Shown piece after piece: positions 13,701 through 24,250 of a DNA stretch of 64,000 bases. How positions within the stretch are numbered: the first letter of the stretch is position 1; each line of letters begins with the position of its first letter. The DNA is from Marsupella aquatica (Eukaryota; Marchantiophyta). The notes below the pieces were generated by a model that was given only the letters and a program-made list of their open reading frames with translations, had not been told where the DNA came from and did no database searches. The position numbers and the translations under genes were made by a program. The stretch is from positions 11,408,001-11,472,000 of the forward strand of contig OZ316897.1 of NCBI GenBank assembly GCA_973895155.1, read 5' to 3'.

Positions 13701-16700
13701 GCATTGTTAGCCTTAAGGAAAGTTGTCGCTAGGTTGTAGAGAGCGTTGATGATGTGATTTTGGTATTCATCAAAGTTCTATGAGGAATCTACTTGATTTT
13801 ACGTGTCAAATAATCTTGAAAGGTGTCAATACTCTCGAAATCAGATCCATCGATTCCCAAAATCAGTGCTGTCCCACTCTCCGTGATGAAAAAGGCATCT
13901 GCTGTGCAAGCGGGGTGTTGGATGCATGCTACATTTGTGATGGCGATGGCACAACCTGTGCATCGAATATCACCATCTCCACCATCCTTGATGACTCTGT
14001 GAAAGCTGCACAGAATTCCTCTGCGCACTGGAAAGCCTTCCTGATTCAACTCATGGCCAAGGTGCGAAAATCATTGCTTATATTTTCAACGTTTTCTACA
14101 GTCAGTGGAACTTTTTATATCCTAACATATTATCCAAGTTCCGTCAAAGACGTGTCCTCAGTACCAAGCTTCAAGTGTTTCTTAAATGTAACGATGGACA
14201 CATCTCCTGCTTTTATAGTTTATTGCGAAGCTGACACTTTGCAGTAACTGCAGATTGCTAATGAGTTGCAAGTATCGACAAATGCACTGCTTCTGACCGG
14301 AGTGCAAACAACAAACAGTGAAATAGGAAGTTGCAACGCTATCTCTGACATCACGGACGGTTGTCGGCACTCATTAATGACACAATTTCTGGGTGTTTTC
14401 AACTTCACTGTTCTGCCCATTCCATCGGTAATTACAGCACATCACATGTTCATGCATAGAGAAATTCACTGACACTCCTCATTTCCATCTCAACGTTTAC
14501 AACTTACCAGTTAGAATGCAATGACAGCGGGAGACTGGGTGGCGGTACATGGTGTGTTCACAATCCTTCACCAATCCGAAGTGGGTAGAGAGCTCGTACA
14601 GACGAATCTGACTCTCAGAGTTCTCGTGCCCAGAAGGACCTCACCAAAATGACCATTGAAGTGGCAGACATCAGCACACGACTGGCCCCTCCAGATGATC
14701 CAACCACAGAGGTTGGACCTTGCCTTCCTCATTTCTCCATTTCACTAAAACATACACTGCGGAAAAGCAGCAATCTGAAGATTTGGAGGGAATTTTCATC
14801 TTAAAGTTCCCAGGGTCCCTAGGGACAGAGCGGACAAAGCAGCCGATGGGCAGTCAAAGAGAAAATAAATGGATAAAATGAATCTTTGCGTTCATAGGGA
14901 ATCATTCCGCGATCGGATCAACAATGTACAAAAACGTCCTGAAGAAATAGGCAATAATCATCGAGCGGACGCAAGTCCAGGAGACTGTTTAGAAAAAGAA
15001 ACCAGGATATCTGATCTCAATCAAGTGTCTGATGAACTGACCTACTAATTACTGACCGGAGAGAAAAGAGTGGCTAATAACTATAGCCGTTTCAACTGAT
15101 GTCGAAAAAGAGATACTCATTTTGCACTGCATGGTCAAACAAATCAAGAGAATGAAGTCCCTCAGACAGAACAATCACCTCGGGTTTACGCACTCGTCAA
15201 CTGAGTTCAAAAAAATGATCTCTGCCCGACTTATTAATCGACTGTCCATAGTGAAATATAGTACTCGACAACTAAAGCATGTGCAAAACATTTTACAGTT
15301 TATACCTGGCGTCAAAATGCAATCAGCGCCACAGGCAGAAAGAGTTGGCGTTTGTGGAAACGGAATGTGTGAGCGTGGAGAAAGATGCAACCAATTTGGG
15401 GAAAGTCAAACTTCATCTGGTTCCTGTTGCTTCAAAGACTGCCCCTTTGTACCCAAAAGTTGTCCTGCCCCTGAGGAGGGACCAAGAGTAAACCAGGCCT
15501 GCTCCAACAATGGGCTATGCTTGGACACCAGGGGTCATTGTGATTGCTTTCAAGGTACAAATGAAAGGCCAAGATAAAACGGTGAGAAAAAACTGAGTCA
15601 AATATCCTCAAGTCCTCGATAATCGTCCAATTTCCTGACGTCATAGAGGATGATATCGTAAATGTAGCATCCTTTTTAGCTTGGTTTGGGTTTTCTCTAT
15701 TTGAGTCTACAACGCCTGTTCGCAGTTCAAACTACCCACACACATTGTACAAGTTGAGTGAAGGTTCACTCTGCCATTGCAGGATATCGAGGAAAGTCTT
15801 GTCAGCATTGCCAGAACGGATGGACAGAAATGAATGATGGGACTTGCATGAAGATTGTAAATCCTCTGAGAGTAGAGGCCAACGCCGTCAACTTTTCCAA
15901 CATCAATATGACAATGCCCCCGGGGCCATGGAATGACAATATCACTTTGACGAAAGGAGCTGCGGCTGCAGGAATCTTGGGGACAGCAATTACTATCGCC
16001 ACTTTAATTGGGATTTTCTGTTGCGTGAAACATTGTTGTTGCACTGAAAGAAAGAGCACTGTTCCTGCAACGAGTCCGGCTGCCACCTTACCACGTAAGT
16101 GTCTGTCCAACCATCTTTCTTGCCGAGCAACTAAGCCATCTACCGGAACTCCGCAGTCAAACTCAAAATATACCTTTTAACAACTTTATCGAAATCCCAT
16201 GTAAAACTTGTCTAAAACATGTGTAAAACTATGTGAATAAATCAGCCGAGTGCTGCTGGTAGTAATGTCTACAGGTAATACTGAGACGGAGCAGCTGAAC
16301 AAGCAAGCTCAACAAGAGGCACGTCGAAAGTCCCTTACTGCTGAGCGGAATGAAGCTGTTCAGGACAGAAGGAAATCCAGAATGTACGACGGCGGTGCTG
16401 ACAGGAAGTCACTGTTGATGGAGCCTGTGGTATTGAAGGAATCCACTTCATCAACGCTCACACCAGCACCAATACAAGCAGAGCCAGCAAACGTTATAAC
16501 TAAGTTGCGGAAGTCTTTCCTAGGAGACAGTGCCATCGTCATCAACGGAAAACGAAAATCCTTGGCTGGAGACCAAGAGTATGCCAAGTTAGACCCTTCT
16601 CAATTGAAGGGGGTAGAAGATAGACGGTATCAAAATGTTCCCGTACCATCAGCAAGATATGAAGACCAGCGGTTTCAAAACATTCCACTTGCCCCACAGA

Positions 16701-17731
16701 GATATGAAGGACAGGAGTACCAAAATGCTCCCCAGCCAACAAGTCAGACTGCCCAGTCATACGTGCCTCGGTATGAAGGCCAGCAGTACCAAAATGCACC
16801 ACCTATAAGCACGAACGCCCAACTATACTCGACTCAATATGATGGACAGCGGTACCAGAACACTCCACACCCAAGCCAGAATGCTCCAACAAACCAAATT
16901 CGATATGAAGGACAACAGTACCAAAATGTTTCCCAGCCTAATCAGAGTGGTCAATTATCTCGATATGAGCAACAGCAATATGAGAATCCCATCCAACCAG
17001 GTCCGTATCCTCAGACTTATACACCACAGTATGACGAAGGACAGCAGTACTCAAATGCTAATCCTCCAAGGTACCCAGCTCAGCAGTTCCCAAATGCTAT
17101 GACTCCACAACAACGATATGAAAGACAGCAGCTATTTCAGAATGCTCAGCCTTACTCTCAAATGTTCCAAATTATTCCGATCCCAACGAATGAAGCGGAT
17201 GGCGGTTCATCGTCTGGCCAATATAGCAATGCTCCTTCAACTACTACAAATTCCATCAGCAGCAGTTCACAACCACCTGATACCGATCCTTCCCCTGCAA
17301 GAAATTCAAATGTCACCAGCGGTGGTTCACAACCACCACCTGCGAGTCCTTCTCAAGGAAATCCAAATTTTATGGGTGGTGGATCAAAACCACCTCCTGC
17401 AAATCCAAATTCCACGGGAGGTGGTCCAAAACCACCTGCTGCAAATCCCTCACCAGCCGCAAATTCAATGGGTGGCCGTTCAACACCACCTGTTACAAGT
17501 ATTCCTCCGAATTCCATGGGTGGTCGTTCAACACCACCTGTAACATATACCCCTCCAAATTCCATGGGTGGTCGTTCGACACCACCTATGACAAATACCC
17601 CTCCAAATTCCATGGGCGGTCGTTCAACACCACCTATAACAAGTACCCCTCCAGGTTTCATGGGTGTTACTTCATCACCTGCCATACGCCCTTCATCTTT
17701 GCTGACACCAAATGATGAATCCTTACTCTAG
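3625..17731 (+). CDS. Type I transmembrane subtilase with TSP1 and EGF modules (about 28 exons)
   Basis: Predicted secretory serine protease (family S8, proteinase-K-like) anchored in the membrane, about 1,900 residues. Exon chain: 3625-3818, 4084-4191, 4340-4384 (uncertain), an exon ending at 4860 (start unresolved), 5080-5233, 5609-5838, 5989-6135, 6607-6690, 6910-7195, 7447-7536, 7885-7983, 8258-8453, 8727-8934, 9129-9195, 9528-9736, 10186-10272, 10807-10898, 11180-11447, 11717-11800, 11988-12131, 12747-12908, 13413-13471, 13845-14061, 14254-14427, 14515-14625 (end uncertain), 15335-15554, 15783-16094, 16275-17731. Codon phase matches at every junction from exon 5 to exon 24 and again from 15335 to the stop. 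The reader would expect the catalytic ectodomain to face the outside and the Pro/Gln-rich tail to face the cytosol. Weak spots are the propeptide (4384-4720) and a frame break near 14,630. Plant subtilases I know are pyrolysin-type without TSP1, so this is a different lineage. Confidence 0.87.
4720..7195 (+). other. Subtilase (S8) catalytic domain, complete active site
   Basis: All catalytic motifs are present and in order. Aspartate: HVYVLDT at the end of exon 4, completed as TGI across the intron to 5080. Histidine: NGHGTHCAG at the end of exon 5. Oxyanion-hole asparagine: VAAAGNF in exon 7. Serine: [11 protein letters not shown] in exon 8. The spacing and the Cys next to the His motif (THCAG) follow the proteinase K branch, not the pyrolysin-type plant subtilases, and there is no protease-associated (PA) insertion between His and Ser. 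The last catalytic exon (6910-7195) starts [10 protein letters not shown], the helix after the nucleophile. Confidence 0.92.
7447..9195 (+). other. Post-catalytic beta-rich modules
   Basis: Exons 7447-7536 and 7885-7983 encode a short beta segment with a W-(S)-IPQTV motif ([15 protein letters not shown]), like repeats found after catalytic domains in bacterial and algal secreted proteins. Exons 8258-8453, 8727-8934 and 9129-9195 encode a second module with [36 protein letters not shown] and HTYVLVIDGYYG. The pattern (P-D-V-V-F, C-G-x-x-x-x-F-D-T, C-N-D-D) resembles pre-peptidase C-terminal-like beta sandwiches of bacterial exoproteases. This is resemblance by eye; a profile search would be needed to name the fold. 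Confidence 0.55.
8168..8188 (+). repeat. Short interstitial Arabidopsis-type telomere repeat
   Basis: Three consecutive 7-bp units, two perfect AAACCCT and one with a single change (AAGCCCT), lie inside the intron before exon 8258. It is too short to be a chromosome-end relic; a telo-box-like or chance match is as likely. It fits a plant-type telomere sequence. Confidence 0.5.
9528..12131 (+). other. Four thrombospondin type 1 (TSP1) repeats
   Basis: Each repeat has the CxxxCGxG core and closing cysteines. TSP1-1: [18 protein letters not shown] (exon ending at 9736) to CNVVPC. TSP1-2: [17 protein letters not shown] (10807-10898), then [10 protein letters not shown] to CNTQTC. TSP1-3: [16 protein letters not shown] to CNTHPC. 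TSP1-4 (divergent, no CG): [12 protein letters not shown] to CVDGLGQ and IPC. Repeats 1, 2 and 4 are each split by an intron just after the core, and the phases fit. TSP1 modules usually bind glycans or other proteins at the cell surface. Confidence 0.85.
11988..15554 (+). other. EGF-like and Cys-rich modules of the ectodomain
   Basis: The first EGF-like module runs from exon 11988-12131 ([16 protein letters not shown]) into 12747-12908 ([16 protein letters not shown]). A Cys-rich block follows with paired cysteines: [27 protein letters not shown] and [19 protein letters not shown], a repeat style seen in secreted proteins of algae and protists. Exons 14254-14427 and 14515 onward look like a beta domain ([18 protein letters not shown]). 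Exon 15335-15554 carries [13 protein letters not shown] and a second EGF ([16 protein letters not shown]) that closes in the next exon ([10 protein letters not shown]). Confidence 0.72.
16620..17150 (+). repeat. Degenerate Tyr-Gln repeats in the subtilase tail
   Basis: About nine imperfect units of roughly 15-25 residues, each built around [11 protein letters not shown] with variants ([33 protein letters not shown]). The tyrosines are regularly spaced. Low-complexity composition suggests a disordered segment with many possible phosphotyrosine or SH2/PTB-like docking sites, or an assembly scaffold. Confidence 0.8.
17462..17653 (+). repeat. 48-bp tandem repeat, four copies, in frame
   Basis: Four exact-length 48-bp units start at 17462, 17510, 17558 and 17606, each encoding 16 residues ([16 protein letters not shown] and variants). 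The period is a multiple of three, so copy-number change keeps the frame. More diverged Gly-Gly/Pro units precede it from about 17,250. Confidence 0.9.
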
Positions 17732-19017
17732 TTGAATCTCCGAAGAGCACCTCTTCCAATCCCTATAATAAATGACCTCTAGAGACCAAGCAGCAAACGT
17801 AACCCATTTGTCAAGTGCACGTCAAAGCCCATCACGAGCTGACCGACTGGGAAACGTGAATCAAGAGAGAATCGTAACTAAACTCCCTGGTCAAGTATTA
17901 CTTGAGGTTATTCTGCGTATTTTCTAGGCTAAACTTCAAAGGCTAATGCCCACCATTTCAAAATCCAACACGGCTCGCGCAATTTCTTTATTCATGATCA
18001 GAACTGAATTGACGTGGTAAAGAAAAGGCCATTTGGCGTCCATGAGAGAACGAAAAACACTTGTCAACATCCACCATATGTAGGTGTCCAGTTTTAGTCA
18101 AATGCAGATTAGATGTAAAACATTCCGAGTGCACGTGTGACTGGATGTTGTAGACACCACCCACGGATGTTTGTCCACTCTAAAGTCCATGACTGCTTTA
18201 TATGCAAGATTAAATGTACAAATAATGACTCCTTTCCATCATTATAAATGAACAATCTGGCATGATTCTACGTCCTTTGCAGCTCACTGAACCATTCCTA
18301 ACAACAAGGTATGTGACAGCACAGCAGGTAAGAAAAACTATCCACATGGGACAAAAAAAGCGAGGATCCTAAACATTCAGGGTTTTTCAAATGATAACTT
18401 ATGAGGTCAATCAATGACAAACCCAGGACCTTTGGCTGGCTGTCAGCTTTCTAAATAAACTCGTCATAGGATCACCTTTCTCTCAGTTCTCCCTTCTTCT
18501 ACTTCTTCAAAAGTAGTTGAACGCTTCGCAGCTCTATTCGAAGTTTGAAAAAAACTTCTGTCGATAATTCTGAAGAATAATTTTCCCAACTGCAATGTAC
18601 TTTGTGCTCATTTCTGCAACAATCACTGACCACTACGAAACATAAGCACCTGTGTTTCTAAAATCTCTCCAGCAATAAGAAACATACACAATGAAACGTT
18701 TGCCAAGGTAATCATAATACTATTTTGGAGACTACTCACAGTCCGCAGGAACGGAATAATCACAAGGGGATCGAAACTCACAGAAAAAACAAAGCCTTCA
18801 ATCGCGTGTCGCTTGGGATAGCATTGGCAGTATAGTTCGCAAGTTGGTGACAAGAAATTGAGCTGCGTAACAAAAGTTAGCCGAAACAGCCCAGGGATTG
18901 ACAACTGAGATGTCACCGACCAATTAGTCCTTTATGCCCATCTCACTTTGTACCGAGACACGTCGGCGGTATGAACTGCTCGGTGGGCACGCAACGCTCC
19001 CTGCTAATAGCGTAAGG
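17732..19017. other. Intergenic, convergent 3' ends
   Basis: This lies between the 3' end of the plus-strand protease and the 3' end of minus-strand MED4. I see no gene, repeat or RNA in it beyond the AATAAA near 17,770. Confidence 0.5.
17767..17772 (+). terminator. AATAAA polyadenylation-like signal of the subtilase gene
   Basis: AATAAA lies 36 bp after the stop codon at 17731. The spacing suits a 3' end signal for a short 3' UTR. Confidence 0.4.
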
Positions 19018-21195
19018 CTAATCATCGTCGTCGTCAGAGCTCCCGTCTTCATCGCTGTACTCACTGCCATAGGGGTCCTCGAGCTCGGGATTGAGATCGA
19101 GGTTCACAAAAGGCACAAATATAGGACCACCTGGAGGTGCAAAGGGAATAGCTGGTCCAGGAGGAGGTGTAGCTTTAATCGGTCCAGCAACTCCTCCACC
19201 CTCCACTCCAGGGAATGGAGCAAAGGTCGGTGGCAATACAACAGCATCTCCGGGCTTCCATCCGGCAGGAGGCAGTGGAGGCATGTCACCGGGAAGTGGG
19301 ACTGGATCCCCAGGTTTCCAGCCAGGCGGCATCGGTGGCAACTCCACAGGCATACCGGGCTTCCATCCCGCAGGAGGGGGAGGTAAAAGAGCACCACCCT
19401 GATTCTGTTGAGCGGTTGCATCACCTTCCAATTTTACCTCTACATTAGAATCCACGGCTATGAGAGGAGAAGCGGTCCGTGCAACAGGCTTGGGTAGCCC
19501 CAGATCTAGCTCATTGATCTGGTACAGCTTTGATGCCCGCATTTGTTCTTCTTGTGGTGCTGGAGGGAGAGCACCTCTAAGTGGAGCACCTTCAGCAAAC
19601 TCTGGAGGTGCAAACGTGGTGTAACTGATGCGATGAGCATATGCTACCAGCTCTTGGATATTTATGGTCCCGAGACCTATCTCCAGCGAGCCGTTGAACT
19701 GATTCGGATCCCCCGCGAATTTGGGTCGCTTATAATCCTCAAACTCCTCCACAGTGGACTCCAGCACTTGCTGCGCATCCCGCAGACGTTTGGCGAACTC
19801 ACGCATGGCAGCGTCCTTGGCCGCAATGGCATCTGCAATTCGTCGTTTCTCGCTCTCCATCTTTTCCAGCTGTTCAAGTTCTTCTACTGTTTCAAACAAT
19901 AACGTCTGGTGCGTGTCTAGAATAGCCAGAATGTCTTTCGTGGTTGCTGCTGCGGCTCCTTCGGGTGGCAGCACTGCGTCGGGTAGCAATTGGGGTATCA
20001 TGCCAGTCCTGTTGCCTGTGACAACCCATCACATCCGAAACGAATTAAGATGGAGCATGCCTCAGCAATGACACTCGACAGAAAATTGCTCACCGGGGAA
20101 CTGGGAAGAAATTCAGTGGGAGGGCAAGAGGACGAATGCCTGGAGGCATTCAAGATTGGCAAACACAGACTCAGAGAAACAGAAGGAGAGTGAATCTTCA
20201 CCGTAAAACGAGAGCAACGAATATAATGCACATGATTGAGAAAGAATCCGCCTCAAGAAAAGCAAAACAAAAATAGTTCCAGGGCTTGCCAATGAAGAGT
20301 GGTATAACAAGAGTTTTCCCTACCATAAAAACAGGGTAAGAAAATTCATGCACACGGTTGTGAAACGCCAAAAAACATTTACGTGACATACACCAAGAAG
20401 CCAAGCAATCTGATGCACATCATAGTGAAATCTGAAATTGATTCAAATGATTTAACGGCATGAGTAATGACATTGGACAAGATGAGAATACTCCTAAAAC
20501 AAAACAATAGGAGGGAAAGGATCTGATGCAGATCGTCGTGGAATGCTAACAAAATTGGTCTCAGGGCTAGCATGGAAGAAGAAAATAAAACCGCCAACAT
20601 TTCTTCATCTACGAAGAATTCGCGACGTGAAAAAACACAGGGAGGGAGAGGAATCTGAACACATGGTTCTCAAATGAAAATGAAAACCAACAGAATACCG
20701 TCAAAAAAGATGGCCTCAAAACCTATTCGTAGACAAACATCGTCAGGAGGATGACGTTGACTAGCTCAGGGAATGAATTAATTTTCATTGAAAAGTTCAC
20801 TAATTGACCAAAAGAGGCAAATCACAAAGAGCACACACGCCAGGCGGCCATTATAAACGGGACCTTAAGATTTTAATATGCAAGGAAAGAGAACCAGGAT
20901 AAATGAAACCCTACAAACTCCATGGTAACCATCAAGAATCGCTAAAAGGATAAACTCCACCCAGAAAACACTGCAGCGAATCTCATGACCTTCGTTGACG
21001 GGAATTGACCTAGGGAACACGAAAACGGTGGACAAAAGCGAACATACCTGCGAGCTGAATCAGGCGGGTGGTGAGCCCGGCCATGTTGAGCAGCAGCACT
21101 TGTGCACGGCGCTGCGGGGGAAGGCTCTGTATGGCACTGCGTGTCTGCGCACTCCTTGACGCCAAATTCTGGACCCCGACCTCCGCCGTCGCCAT
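19018..21195 (-). CDS. MED4: Mediator complex subunit 4 (MED4), two exons
   Basis: Exon 1 is 21195-21048 (ATG 21195), intron 1 is 1,032 bp with GT/AG ends, exon 2 is 20015-19018; together 1,146 bp, 381 residues. The joined junction reads RLIQLAGNRTGMIPQLL. MED4 sits in the middle module of Mediator, which links transcription factors to RNA polymerase II. Exon 1 gives an N-terminal helix (MATAEVGVQNLASRSAQT); exon 2 opens with a coiled coil (TVEELEQLEKMESEKRR) and then the conserved hallmark ELVAYAHRISYTTFAPPEF. The rest is Pro-rich (repeated PPGWKPGDPV units) and ends in an acidic Asp-rich tail, as in plant MED4. Another in-frame ATG 15 bp upstream (21210) is possible. Exon 1 and its promoter are duplicated at 28.9-29.8 kb. 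Confidence 0.9.
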
Positions 21196-21336
21196 TTCAA
21201 AGCCTTCCAAAACCTATCCTACCCAAAGAAATGTCACAAAGGAGTGACGATCTCATGCACGGGAGCTCCCGTCCAGCACCAATCAAACACAAGGAGCTCT
21301 CGACTGGCCAACCCGAAACAGAAGCCCCAAAACCAT

Positions 21337-21350
21337 AAAACCCTAACCCT
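21337..21350 (-). promoter_or_regulatory. Telo-box in the MED4 5' region
   Basis: AAAACCCTAACCCT lies about 140 bp upstream of the MED4 ATG. Telo-boxes of this form are frequent near the start sites of plant housekeeping genes. The same sequence is kept in the duplicated promoter at 29,234-29,247. Confidence 0.45.
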
Positions 21351-21926
21351 CAGAAGCTGAGACAGAAAGCAAAGCTCTATCGCAGCCCTTAGAAAACCTC
21401 TATTTCCCTACAACGACGACCACGAAGAAGAGGACAATATGGCAAACTCCAGCAACCCGTCTCATCATCATCCATCGAAACAATCCAGCTCGTGTTTCAT
21501 CTCCCCTTCAATCCACACAAGCTAGAAGGGACTAACATTAGAAAGAGCCGGTGTCAAATCCGCTCGCTCAGGAAACGAAAGGAACGATTCCGCTTATTCA
21601 TTCATCAGCGCGATCGATCAATGGCCTTCCTGCGATATAGAACGTCACAATTAAAGATCGTCCGCGATAACAAACAATCCCGCTCATCATACGGCAGCTC
21701 CCGCATTGACCAAGGGTATGAGGTCGTCAGGCGAAACACCGAATTTCGGAGACGAGCCTGTTCGCTGAGAAACGAAAGGAGAGAACGATTCTGCTCACTA
21801 ATCAAACCGATCGAATTGAATTTGCCTTCATGCGTTGAAAACGCCACAAGGTTGAAGGTTGAAGGTTGAAGGTCCAGACCAAGGTCGATGATTCCATTCC
21901 AATTTGAAAATGTTCTCTGAATCATT

Positions 21927-22784
21927 AGGGCGTGTCCAAACAGTACCACCACATAAGGCCAAGACGATAAACCCCCAAGGACCTAATTCTTAGGGGCTAC
22001 CTAATTAAAAGCCCTACAGTAATGGAGAGATACTTTAGGAGTACTTTAGAACACGTCGGGGGCACTTGAGAGTTCTTTTCACCAAATCAAACTAGAGTGC
22101 CATTGTACACACTAAATATAGTGTCCCTGGGCTAAAAGTAACCATTAAACAAAGATGTCTTCCCCGAACACAAAACCATGGCCTTGTATTCAAATAGTGG
22201 GCTATGGGGTGCTCTATTTGAATAGTGTGCCCAGGGCGTTGTATTCAAGTTTTGACTATGTCACGCCATGGCCTCGTATTCAAATAGTGGGCCATGGGGC
22301 ACTCTATTTGAATAGTGTGCCCAGGGCGTTGTATTCAAGTTTTGACTATGTCTTTTCATTTATTGTATTTTGCAGAGTGTTGTGTTCGAATATAAACATT
22401 GTGTTTGAATGTTGAGAAGTGGCATGTAATTTTTAGATCTTTTACTATTTGTGCTCAATATATAACAGTTTAGGATCAAATCTCGAACACAATGCCAATA
22501 TTCAAACTTGACTCTTGGCTTGTGGCAAATGTCACAAAGAGGATACTCAGGATTGACCACTTTGGGGACTTTGTGTTCCTGATGGGTGAGAGGACAGATA
22601 CTCCTTGATACTCCCCCCTCCATTTTCTCAGCTATCTCTTTTCCCCTTTTCCAGTTTTTTTTGTTTCCTCCTTACTTTGGTTTCTTCCAAAACACATTTG
22701 GCACTACAGATTTGTAAGACCACTGCAAAAATAGGCTGGACCTTGTACTGTAGGTGTTAATATGATTGTTTGCATTATAGGTAT
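21927..22784. other. Spacer with no gene
   Basis: This is AT-rich sequence between the MED4 promoter and the LRR unit. It holds a 90-bp tandem duplication with internal inverted repeats (22,176-22,353). I see no supported coding sequence. Confidence 0.5.
22176..22353 (+). repeat. 90-bp direct tandem repeat with internal inverted repeat
   Basis: Two near-identical copies start at 22,176 and 22,266. Each contains a perfect 11-bp inverted repeat (TATTCAAATAG / CTATTTGAATA, at 22,187-22,197 and 22,214-22,224 in copy 1), so each copy can form a hairpin. Confidence 0.85.
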
Positions 22785-23348
22785 TAATATGATTATTTTT
22801 ACTCGTGTTGTCCACATTACTACGTCTGTCTCCTGTAAAGTCTTCCATTTCGTCAAAGACTTGTCACACCCTTCCTTACATTTCCTCAAAGACTTGTCAC
22901 ACGCTTTTGTCACACTTTCACCCTCAAACAAGTCTCGTTCTCTGCGGTGACAAACTGAGTCACGAGCTGCACGTCTGTCCTTTTAATCTTCGGTCTCACA
23001 CTAAGAATAAAACATCATCCTGATTCATGGTGGTTGTTCGAGAACCGCGTAACGTCAATATATGTGGTGGCTGTTTGATGCACTAACAACATCCAGCTGG
23101 CACAGATTTCGGATCTTTGGTGTCCTCTGTTCATACCTCTGACGAATCTCAAATCAAACCATCGACAGGGAAAATGATGGTAACTCCGAGTTCTGTCCAG
23201 TTCCATCTGCTTTCTTGCAGTGATCTCCAAATAGGTTCACCTGGAAGTTGTGAAAGAACGAAGTCGAAGCCATTACAAGTTTTCAAGTGGCCCGACTTAA
23301 ATCTTCAACCCCCTTTGTTTTTCATTTATTGCCGGTCTCTTTTGGATG

Positions 23349-23449
23349 GTGTGTGTGTGTGTGTGTGTGTGTGTGTCTTGAGGAGGGGCTGCTGGATTGC
23401 AAGACGAAGTTTACTTCGTCAGGAAGGCTATTCGATGACCGGATGGTGT

Positions 23450-23489
<40 letters not shown>
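23349..23489 (+). repeat. Two (GT)n microsatellites in a duplicated 113-bp segment
   Basis: GT runs lie at 23,349-23,376 and about 23,446-23,489. The roughly 65 bp after each run are nearly identical and contain the palindrome GACGAAGTTTACTTCGTC, so the microsatellite and its flank were duplicated together. Unit 2 has only one diverged copy (near 34,310-34,385) without the GT expansion. Confidence 0.85.
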
Positions 23490-23490
<1 letters not shown>

Positions 23491-23617
23491 TTGGGGAGGG
23501 GCTACTGGATTGCAAGACTAAGTTTACTTCGTCAGTAAGGCTATTCGATGACCTCAGAACTTGCAAACTGAAAAAATTTAGGAAGATTGAGTCACCCAGC
23601 TCAAAATTGAAAGATCA

Positions 23618-23950
23618 ATGACTCTCGTTGAGTGTCTAGCAGTCCAATGACCTCAGAGCTAGCCAACTATAAAGTATAGAAAACTTGAGTCACACCAGAT
23701 CATACGAAATTGAACTTTCAATGACTCTCGTTGAGTGTCTAGCAGTCCAATGACCTCAGAGCTAGCCAACTATAAAGTATAGAAAACTTGAGTCACACCA
23801 GATCATACGAAATTGAACTTTCAATGGCACTCGTTGAGTGTCTAGCAGTCCAATGACCTCAGAGCTAGCCAACTATAAAAGTATAGAAAGCTTGAGTCAA
23901 ACCAGATCATACGAAATTGAACTTTCAATGGCACTCGTTGAGTGTCTAGC
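23618..23950 (+). repeat. 103-bp tandem array, just over three copies
   Basis: Units begin near 23,618, 23,721, 23,824 and (partial) 23,928, each with CTCGTTGAGTGTCTAGC. The corresponding place in unit 2 (near 34,440) has a single copy, so the array expanded after the segmental duplication or was lost there. Confidence 0.85.
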
Positions 23951-24250
23951 TTCCATACACGGTGACGTCGAAGGCCCACCCCGCTTGGCTCTGTCAAAAG
24001 AAAAAATACTATACGAACTGTTTAGACTCGGTAACAGTAATCGTGGATACCTTTCTGATGCCTCCTGCCGTCTTGCAACGTGTGCAATATGACGCACTTA
24101 GCGTGGTCTTTAGGTTCCGTGTAACCAATTGAGCAAAAAGTCCAGAAAGCACCTCCAGTGTTGACATTTGGGGCTTGACCGTCATCGTCTCTCCATTAGT
24201 GAGAAGCACCCCATTCTTGATTCCGAAGGAATTGGTCCATCCGTTCTCAG

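Larger units (their letters stand above)
15783..17731 (+). other. Transmembrane helix and long cytoplasmic tail
   Basis: Exon 15783-16094 finishes the second EGF, then has a Ser/Asn-rich stalk and a hydrophobic helix ([20 protein letters not shown]) followed by a Cys/Lys/His cluster, likely palmitoylated and cytosolic. Exon 16275-17731 (485 codons with the stop) is the tail: a basic/acidic start with [11 protein letters not shown] and two further RKS motifs of the type basophilic kinases use, then Tyr/Gln/Pro repeats, then Pro/Gly/Ser repeats. It ends at TAG 17729-17731. The tail has no kinase or other enzyme domain that I can see. Confidence 0.82.

Noticed and set aside
14626-14633. An 8-bp GT...AG stretch that would repair the frame break
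   Set aside because: Too short to be a spliceosomal intron; an indel or another splice choice is more likely.
19091-19448. Plus-strand Pro/Gly-rich frames
   Set aside because: Antisense shadows of the Pro-rich part of MED4, whose minus-strand reading carries the conserved MED4 motif.
23287-23538. Open frames rich in alternating Cys-Val
   Set aside because: They are translations of the (GT)n microsatellites.
23618-23950. Regular repeat array considered as CRISPR
   Set aside because: Units of 103 bp are contiguous, with no spacers, and the genome is eukaryotic.
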